Assembly (NCBI GenBank): GCA_031761405.1
Contig: JASEVX010000003.1
Coordinates: 116,526,247 to 116,590,246, forward strand
Source of the DNA: Serripes groenlandicus
Taxonomy: Eukaryota; Mollusca; Bivalvia; Cardiida; Cardiidae
DNA length: 64,000 nt
Direction: 5' to 3'
Below are positions 56,782 to 64,000 of the stretch, in pieces. Both the position numbers and the translations under genes were made by a program. The notes beneath the pieces were generated by a model that was not told where the DNA came from, ran no database searches, and worked only from the letters and a program-made list of their open reading frames with translations. How positions within the stretch are numbered: position 1 is the stretch's first letter; every line of letters starts with the position of its first letter.

Positions 56782-57070
56782 TCAGTGGCGGATTAACCGG
56801 GGGGGGGGGGGCCGTAGGTCCCGTGCGTCAAAAAATTAATGGTAAACAAATAAAAAGCGTGGCAAATGTAGTGGCGGATTTAGTGGGGGGTCCATAGTGC
56901 CCCCACCCCACGAAAAAAGTCACGTGAAATATACAGTGACGGATTAACCGGGGGCCGTAGGGCCCGTGCGTCGAAAAATTAATGGTAAACAAAGAAAAAG
57001 CGCGGCAAATGTAGTGGCGGATTTAGCGGGGGCCCTAGGGCCCGTGCCCGACTCCCCCACCCCACGACAC
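56782..57070 (+). repeat. Tandem duplication with GTGGCGGATTTAG starts
   Basis: Two units of about 154 bp (from 56783 and 56937) each hold GGCGGATTAACCGGGGG or similar, TTAATGGTAAACAAA and GTGGCGGATTTAG. It is much richer in G than its surroundings. Confidence 0.75.
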
Positions 57071-57480
57071 CCCGACCCGGTCTGGCATCATACATATCAG
57101 CGCCGGACCAAATTCGCTGCTCAGAGCCCGGCCGGATATCGGGCAGACATTGACCGGTGAAAGGCGGCGTCTGGTCGACCATCCAATGTGTCTCGCAGGT
57201 TATACAAGCCGGGTGATCGCATCATTTATCAGATTCCAGGCGCGCTCTTCACAGAGGGTAGCAATTTAACACATAGTTTATCACAAAAGTGTCAGAGTAA
57301 CAGTTCTACAAGATGCCCTATAAAAAAAGGGAAGACTGAAGGAGAAGGAGAGGGCAGTACCCAAAAGAGAGGGAGAGTGGCAGTAAAGGGAATGAAACCT
57401 CTCCCCTTCAGCCATCAATGCACCAATAACTAAGTTGTAGAGGTAGCGTGCAAACGCAAACCTCTCCATTAATCGTGCTG
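57070..57480. other. GC-richer insert, no gene recognised
   Basis: Frames of 64-81 codons occur on both strands without motifs. Base composition differs from the AT-rich E4 body. Confidence 0.4.
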
Positions 57481-57529
57481 TGCAGGTGCCCGCAAGTGCT
57501 GTGGAGGTATCAACGGAATTTTCGTTAGA

Positions 57530-57960
57530 ATGCTGGTCTTAATGATAATTAAGTCAAGTTCGAATATGGGTCATATTGGGCAAGAGACTAGGTCACTAGG
57601 CCAAATTGAAGGGAAATCTTGTTAACATAATGGAGGCTGCATTTTTAACTTGAGCATGTTGAAACTGTATCAGAATGTTTGTCTTGATGATATGTAGGCC
57701 AAGTTTGAATATTGGTCATGTCTTTTAAAAAACTAGTTCACTAGGCCAAATTGAAGGAAAATTCTTGTCAACACTGTAGAGGCCACACTTTTTAAAATTT
57801 GGTCAGACTGTTTATCTTAATGATATCTAGTCCATGTTCGAATAAGGGTCATATCGGTTAAACAAAAATAGGTCACTAGGCCAAATTATGGAAAATCTTG
57901 ATAACACACTGGATGTTGCATTTTGAATCTTTGTCAGAATAATTGTCTTGATGAGTTTTG
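57530..57960 (+). repeat. Tandem repeat of about 150 bp, three copies
   Basis: Units share GGTCACTAGGCCAAATTGAA, AATCTTGTTAACA and TCAGAATGTTTGTCTTGATG. From memory, this GGTCACTAGGTCAAAT-type repeat is widespread in bivalve genomes. Confidence 0.7.
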
Positions 57961-58609
57961 CATATTTCAAACACTTTCTTCCGCTCTAGTACATGGTTTA
58001 GAGAACTATTTCAACTTGATGGAATGTGATTTAACATTGACATATTTCTCAATATAATGATGCAGACACAATATTCTGCCTAAACCTGCTGTCAAATTTC
58101 CCGTTGATTCTTCATGTCTTAAATGTGTATACTTGTGAGCTCTCGATATAGTGCCAACAAGGGCCTACTGTTTTTAAATTGGCAGTTTAATAACATTTAC
58201 TATTTTTTACATGATCTTTCAACTTCTTGACAATAAATACATAAAAACACAAGCTGCAATTGTTATTTCCTTTCACATTTCCCCTACTTCTCTAACCTTC
58301 CAGTAGCCCCCAGGCCGTCAGCACTGCAGTGCTTTGATTAAACAAACGCAATTGTAATATGTTCAAGACATTTAAATTTGGTTTTTTTTTCTAATAATAA
58401 CTCGTCCGCCCATGTCATTTCCGAAAAGCTATCAAAAATATGAGTCGCGGGCTTCTGCCAGGCGACTAATTATGATGTACAGAAACATAATCAGGGTCCA
58501 ATTCCACCAACCTTACTTAGCGCTTAAGTTATATTTAAATACTTAAAAGCTTACGTCATCATTTTTGTTTCACTAAACTTTTGTAAAATATGAATGGTGG
58601 AATGTATTC

Positions 58610-58870
58610 AAGTTAGTGGTGCGTGATTCACACGCCATTTATAAATTTAACTGTTTGTGTAAATTGTGTTATTACGTTATTGAAAATATCGATATTTGTA
58701 TAATTGTTCTCTATTTTGTCTTAAAAGTTATATTTGGTATATGATTAAAGGAAAATGATGTAACGGTAGCGAGACAAGACCTTCGGTCTCGCGAGATATC
58801 AGTTTTCCACTCCCCTCGTAGTACAATACCGCAGACAGTAACACTACTGCGACATAATATTCCCCATTTA
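58610..58870. mobile_element. Palindromic element (family H)
   Basis: Hairpin around GACCTTCGGTCTCGCGAGAT with outer TTATATTTGGTATATGATTA. It starts within 150 bp after E4. Confidence 0.6.
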
Positions 58871-58874
58871 TTTG

Positions 58875-59540
58875 AGCGCATCTAGTGATTTGGGGTATTA
58901 ACGTGCCTGCGTACAGCGAAGACACAGTACAAATGTGTGCGACGTCTTGGATCAACTAGTATAAATTGAAAGGTACCGAAGCTTATAATGCTGTCTGCTA
59001 GTTAGACAGTAAATACAAAGACATGTGCACTGGTCGTCCTATCATGACTGAAACACTATTGAAAACGACGTTAATTCGCCCACCAAGCAGTAAATAAATT
59101 AATGCAAACAATCATTTTTAAAATTCAAGGGTACAAGCATTATCTTTTTTATAGAAAATCAGAGTTTCCACAGTAACTTTTGCTTTAGTTACAGTTTGCT
59201 TCAATATGTTCATAATCCCTTAGTTCAAAGTGGGACGAATAATTCAGCTATCACATAAATAATGAAACCAATAGTTTTAAATTGAGATAAAAAAAATACG
59301 ATCGAAATTGACGATAGCATTTGTATTAACAATGCGATTACGTTAGGACAGAATGTCGTGTTTAAGGTTGGCGAGTAACTTTGTTATCCCTTAAAGATCA
59401 ATACCATGCATACAATTGTATTAGGTTTCCTGTTTTATGTCATTACATGCTCGACTATTTGGCGTCGAAATAAAACGGGATTAAAATGAAGGACTGGGCT
59501 GAAAACTATTACACGACCAACAGTTGTGCTAACGTTATAG
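58875..59540. other. No gene recognised
   Basis: AT-rich. A SINE-like tail fragment (TGAAACACTATTGAAAACGA) sits at about 59045. Confidence 0.45.
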
Positions 59541-59544
59541 ATGC

Positions 59545-59757
59545 ATATGTTCTAGTACAACACCACCGATGCGAACGTTCTAGTACAACACCACCGAGGC
59601 TGACGTTCTGGTACAACACCTACGAGGCGGACGTTCTATTACAACACCACTGAGGCGGACGTTTTAGTACAACACCACCGAGGCGGACGTTCTATTACAA
59701 CACCACCGAGGCGGACGTTTTAGTACAACACCACCGAGGAGGACGTTCTATTACCGG
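59545..59757 (-). repeat. Minisatellite, 28-bp unit, 7-8 copies, from a SINE tRNA head
   Basis: Unit ACAACACCACCGAGGCGGAC then GTTCTAGT. It matches the A-box side of the family B SINE head as seen at 7612-7645. Confidence 0.9.
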
Positions 59758-60154
59758 GTACAAGACCTATGCGAGATGTACTCCTTTACAAAAGTATTTC
59801 GGGTAAAAGAAACCAATCATGTTCGCCATGGTTTGTTCATGTCAGACCTCCTTATTTACCACAGTATGTTGGGTACCAAACTACAGCACCCAGCACATGT
59901 GAGGATGATACACAGGCCATACCCGTCACGCTATGGGCAACCGTCGTCTTTGAACATGCGACTAGGCCACAACACTCAGATCGAATTCGAAACCCGGCTG
60001 GATTCATTCCTTGCGAGGATCAACAAACGTCGTTGTCACTGGCGTCGTTCGTTTTCTACCAATGGCATAATTAAGTCGTTTTCTATGTATACCTGCTGGA
60101 GGGGTTCGACGGCACTTCAAACAATCAAACCTCTGATAGGCCTGGTCATAGGCA

Positions 60155-60352
60155 CAGTCATACCAGTCAAGTGGTTAGCATGGGGGGATTTTGATCCGGG
60201 CTTCCCTGGTTCGATCCCCGGTCTCTGCGGTTATGTTGAAGCCCAATTTCCTAGCATTTTACTGTTTTTGTCACCAAGAGATCATGAATAATTTTTCTGT
60301 CGTCGTGATATCACTGAAATAATATTGAAAACGCCGTGAAACCCAATACAAT
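60155..60352 (+). mobile_element. SINE family D
   Basis: A box-like GTCAAGTGGTTAGCATGG, B box CCTGGTTCGATCCCCGGTC, body GAGATCATGAATAATTTT, tail TATTGAAAACGCCGTGAAAC. Confidence 0.8.
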
Positions 60353-60466
60353 AAATTCACCGGGATCATCATGATCTGCCTATATACAGACGTAAGTGCA
60401 TCTTCTAAAACTAGAATTACAGCTTAAACAATTCAGCATAATAACGGTTAAACTGTATTTTACTGA

Positions 60467-60660
60467 TAAACCTTTTCCCACATACAGAGGCATTTTGACG
60501 CAATAAGCAGGAGGCGAGATGTTTTTAAATATAGTGGCAAAAGGACATATGGCTTATTGAACGCAATGTCTCTTATTGCTAAAAAGAGATTTTCCATATT
60601 TTACCAAGATGTATTCAAACGAGTGTGCTGCAGATTTATTGCACGCTGGAAAACAACTTT
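60467..60660 (+). mobile_element. TTAA MITE (family P), worn
   Basis: AACCTTTTCCCACATACAGA to CACGCTGGAAAACAACTTTA. Confidence 0.65.
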
Positions 60661-60952
60661 AGCGTCATATTTTGACAATAGTTTCATTCCTGTCTGCGGT
60701 TTGAGTTTATCCAGCCATGCTTGATTTTAATAATTTGAAATATTCATGAAAAGGGGAATGGCGTCATATCGAGTCAGCCGCGTCTAGCGAGTTTGGGGTC
60801 TTAATTCATCTTCGTTCAGTAAAGAGTTAGACGAGCCTGAAAATGCACGAGTCTCATCGGAGTCTGTATCGTCCGCATATAGTATGTCAAACAAACCCCA
60901 ATGCTCCTCCTGATAAAAACCTGGAAGTATGTCTCTACCAGTGATATGACAA

Positions 60953-61271
60953 TATATGAGCTGTTCCACGAGAAAACCAACAGTGCCGACTCTGCGTAAA
61001 GTACCGACCCGGATCAGTCTAAGCATGCCGCGCAAGCTAACCCGGATAGGCATTTTCGCTTCCTGTGGATTTTCTGTTTCGCGCAGGTTAATCTGGGCCG
61101 ACACATTCCGTCTAATTGGGATTGGTGTATAGTGTAATAATTCCTGTAACAGAAAATCCACAGGAGGCGAAAAATATCTGTCCGGGTTAGCTTGCGCGGC
61201 TTGCTCGGGCTCATCCGGGTCGATACTTTACGTTGAGTCCACAATGTTGGTTTTCTCCCGAGACGACTCTT
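60953..61271. mobile_element. Palindromic MITE (family V), rearranged
   Basis: ATATGAGCTGTTCCACGAGA to TTTTCTCCCGAGACGACTC; the middle holds two copies of the CAGAAAATCC/GGATTTTCTG dyad. A 125-codon minus frame (60784-61161) runs through it and is not a gene. Confidence 0.75.
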
Positions 61272-61284
61272 AGACTTCACACGA

Positions 61285-61800
61285 ATAGCGACCTTGGGGG
61301 TTGTTAAATTTTCATTTTATAATTGTAAAGCGACCATCGGAGGGTCGGTAAAAAATCGTTGTATACGATCAAAATATAAACTTGTATAGTGATTGGACTC
61401 CCGAAAACTCGAAGTGTGCTGTATTAGCCGAGAACCGGTTAAAAGATCATGACACATGTACAGCGACCTTCGGAGGGTCCGTATATAATCGTGTTATCCC
61501 TTTCCCACATACATCAAATCTGCAGCAGACGACTTTGAAAATATTTACTCAAGGCTTAGAAAATCTCTAGAAATGAAGGTAAACTTACTGAAAAAAGTTG
61601 AAAACAGTGTGGCAAAAGGAGAAATTGCACGTTCTGAGCAATTTTTCCTTTTGTCATAATGTTTTCAAAAGTCAACTGCTGTAGATGCGTCAAAATACGT
61701 CTATAGGTGGGAAAGGGTTACACGATCAAAATACAAATGTGTATACCGGGAGGGCTCCCGGTAACTCGAAGTCGACAGCGACCCATAACTCACTTCGACT
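61285..61800 (+). repeat. Duplicated segment split by a MITE
   Basis: GCGACCATCGGAGGGTCGGT and GCGACCTTCGGAGGGTCCGT begin two related blocks. CGATCAAAATATAAACTTGT recurs as CGATCAAAATACAAATGTGT after the MITE. Confidence 0.65.
61494..61721 (+). mobile_element. TTAA MITE (family P)
   Basis: TTATCCCTTTCCCACATACA to TAGGTGGGAAAGGGTTA, inserted in the duplicated segment above. Confidence 0.85.
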
Positions 61801-62475
61801 TGAAGACGAGCTCGAGGTATCCCAATCAATGTGTGTAGTTTCAGCTTCGTAATTCGGTTATACTTAAATGTTATGAAGATGAATTTCATTTGTTGCTAAT
61901 TTGTCCTCTGTATACTGATTTAAGGGTTGTTTATATTCCAAGATAATACAGATAACACATTTCACTAGAAATTTATTTTTTATTGCTTAATGTCTAGTTC
62001 AAACACAACTGTTATACGAAAGCTAGCAATGTATTTTTGTATTTTTCACTCGAAAAAAGAAAATGCACTATAGAAGTATTTTGCTAAAATTGTTACTTCA
62101 TTATACAACTTTGTCATCTTCTGTCATGTTGTGTACCATATATGTATTGTCTCTGTGTCGACCGGAGGCCTTTGTAAAATAAACTTTGAACCTTTTTAAG
62201 AAAAAAAGACAGTGATAAAATCGTTTCAAGAAAACAGCGAGCCGAGCGATCAGAACTGCTGCTAAACCGTTTGCAGAAGACATATCCGTCCAAGAAACTG
62301 GTTCAGGTTGAATGATATATTCGAAGTGTCTCGTTCAAGATAACCAATGTATTTATATTTATATTTGTATATACAACCGTTGTCCCGATGTTTCAAGAAT
62401 GTTCAATCGACAAATTCAAATAAATCGACAAATATAGTTTTAGAACAAGTCCCGAAGGTTGGTTTAACATGTGAC
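61801..62475. other. No gene recognised
   Basis: AT-rich, no repeat family of this window recognised. Confidence 0.5.
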
Positions 62476-62479
62476 ATTT

Positions 62480-62935
62480 AAGCCGAATTACGAGAAAACC
62501 AACATTATGGACTCTGCGTAATGTATCGACCCAGATCAGCCTGCGCAGCCCGTCTAAGGAGGATAATGGTATAGATTTATGATTCCTGAAACAGAAAATC
62601 TACAGGAGGCGAAAAGTGTCTGTCTGCGTTAGCCTGCGCGGCATACTTAGGCTGATCCGGATCGATACTTTACGCAGAGTCCACAATGCAGCTGCGGCGA
62701 TAGACATCTGCGTAATGTATCGACCAGATCAGCCTGCGCTGTCCGCGCAGACTGATCCGGCCGACACATTCCGTCTTAGGGGGATAGCTGTATAGAGTAG
62801 TTATTCCTGAAACAGAAAAGTCACAGAAGGCGAAAAGTGTTTATCCGGGTAAGCCTGCGGGGCATACTTAGGCTGAACCGGGTCGATACTTTACGCAGAG
62901 TCCACAATGTTGATTTTCTCGTGGGACGGCTCATT
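62480..62935. mobile_element. Two joined family V copies
   Basis: A left copy runs to AGAGTCCACAATGCAGC, where a second one starts with CGGCGATAGACATCTGCG, the junction also seen at 20.39 kb. Right end CGTGGGACGGCTCATTT. Confidence 0.8.
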
Positions 62936-63079
62936 TCGTGTATTATGTTAAACCGATTCCTGAAACATAACAATTTATTTTATATCCCTGTTGTGTTATG
63001 TGTAGTTTCGTTATGCTTCTGAAAGTAAGATTTAAATGAAATTCTAGAACATGTAAATGTTTATGGGGTTTTATTTGAA

Positions 63080-63260
63080 TTTGCATGGTGTTTTTTGCCC
63101 GCTTTCAACAGCTTTCCAGCTGTATCATGGTGGTTTCTGGTTTAAGTTACCAGTACAACATGTCCATTTATCAATTTGACACAAGCTAGTCAATGCTAAG
63201 CCCCAAATCCTGAGCGCAAAGTTGGGCACGCCATTAATACCATTTTCAATTGTTTAAATA
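63080..63260 (-). mobile_element. SINE family B, headless
   Basis: TTTTGCCCGCTTTCAACAGC tail, TGTATCATGGTGGTTTCTGG, body CCCAAATCCTGAGCGCAAAG. Confidence 0.65.
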
Positions 63261-63289
63261 AGTCATGTATTAGTGTTTGTGTTCCTATT

Positions 63290-63590
63290 GCCGTGCCCCG
63301 GTAGCTCAGTCGGTAGCGACGCGGGCTGGGAATCCAGGGGTGGTGCGTTCGAATCCCAGCTCGGCCAACATTCTTTCCGACGTTTGACAAAAGTCACTGT
63401 GACATGCGTCATTCGTCTTTCACCAATGTGCTAACAGTCTATCTGGAAAAGCAGCCAGTTGCTTGGAAAGTATGTTATGTTGAGTACTGGTATGAGAAAG
63501 CCAGGAAACGCATGCCTGGTCTGAACTGGTCGCCGTGATATTGATGAAAAAATGTAGAAAACGGCGTTAAACCTAAATCAATCAATCAGT
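63290..63590 (+). mobile_element. SINE family A, full length
   Basis: tRNA-like head GGTAGCTCAGTCGGTAGCGA (A box) and GCGTTCGAATCCCAGCTCGG (B box), body CAGCCAGTTGCTTGGAAAG, tail AACGGCGTTAAACC ending in three ATCA repeats. The best copy of this family here. It resembles tRNA-headed mollusc SINEs; no name is assigned. Confidence 0.9.
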
Positions 63591-63612
63591 TGTGTTCCTT
63601 TTGAATCCTTGT

Positions 63613-63842
63613 TTAACCCTTTCCTTTATATAGACGCTTTCTGACGCCTCTGCAGCAGACGGCTTTTTGAAAACATAGTGACGTAAGAAGAAATTGCTCA
63701 AAACGAGCAATTTCTCCTTTTGCCACAATGTTTTCCACTTTTAGTCATAGGTTATCCATTCAATTATAGAGATTTTCTATTTTTTGACATAATATGTTTA
63801 AAGTCGTCTGCTGCAGAATTGTCGTATGAGGGAAAGGGTTAA
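63613..63842 (+). mobile_element. TTAA MITE (family P), full length 230 bp
   Basis: TTAACCCTTTCCTTTATATA to ATGAGGGAAAGGGTTAA; central dyad GAAATTGCTCAAAACGAGCA. Confidence 0.93.
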
Positions 63843-63987
63843 GCAAGATACATATGGATATCGGAGTTGAACCAGAGGAGCTTCCGAGGCAACCACGTTT
63901 TGTTTCAGACGATACATAATTAACTCTACTGAATGTCTGTGGACAGGGAATGCTCTGATGATCAGATTGCACATTCTTTGATAAGTA

Positions 63988-64000
63988 TTAACCCTTTCCC
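63988..64000 (+). mobile_element. Start of another TTAA MITE (family P), cut by the window
   Basis: Only TTAACCCTTTCCC is visible, and it matches the family end exactly. Confidence 0.6.

Larger units (their letters stand above)
54979..58469 (+). mobile_element. Helitron-like element E4, 3.5 kb with inserted material
   Basis: Left end ACAAGAGAAAGTTGATGCAC, right hairpin TCGCGGGCTTCTGCCAGGCGA, then CTAA and T. 54979-56600 is close to E3; 56780-58300 is foreign repeat sequence not found in E1-E3. Confidence 0.65.

Noticed and set aside
59769..60291. 101- and 171-codon overlapping frames
   Set aside because: The right part is the tRNA head and body of a SINE, and the left part starts at a minisatellite edge. 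No domain is recognised, although the middle (about 59830-60060) is unexplained.
60784..61161. 125-codon minus-strand frame
   Set aside because: It reads through a palindromic family V MITE and shows no protein motif.

Overview
The window looks like nuclear DNA of a bivalve mollusc, and the repeat families suggest a dreissenid-type mussel. That is inference, since no species marker is present. It is AT-rich, its few genes are split into short exons with GT-AG introns, and most of the DNA is short non-autonomous transposons, tRNA-headed SINEs and minisatellites.

The left half (about 1.0-30.0 kb, minus strand) holds one large gene: a single-domain, signal-peptide-bearing angiotensin-converting-enzyme-like peptidase (family M2). 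I could place 12 consecutive coding exons with agreeing phases, giving 593 codons. They include the zinc motif HEIGH, the third ligand Glu 24 residues later, the substrate-binding K/H and Y/R/Y block, and the usual cysteine pairs. Only the short C-terminal tail is missing; it probably lies beyond the left edge. The introns are full of MITEs, SINEs, Helitron-like elements and minisatellites.

The right half (30-64 kb) has no recognisable intact host gene. It contains a 5'-truncated Tigger/pogo transposase (48.05-48.78 kb) followed by four histone-type RNA stem-loops, a decayed LINE 3' end (about 46.9-47.4 kb), a 139-152 bp satellite, several minisatellites and many transposon copies.

The theme worth attention is how tandem repeats are seeded. 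In the ACE-like gene, intron 10 is an array whose units begin like the start of exon 11. Intron 11 starts with an array repeating the end of exon 11 plus its splice donor. The start of intron 2 repeats its own donor. Elsewhere, minisatellites are expanded pieces of a MITE end (31.2 kb), a MITE core (50.2 kb), a SINE body (42.2 kb) and a SINE tRNA head (59.5 kb).
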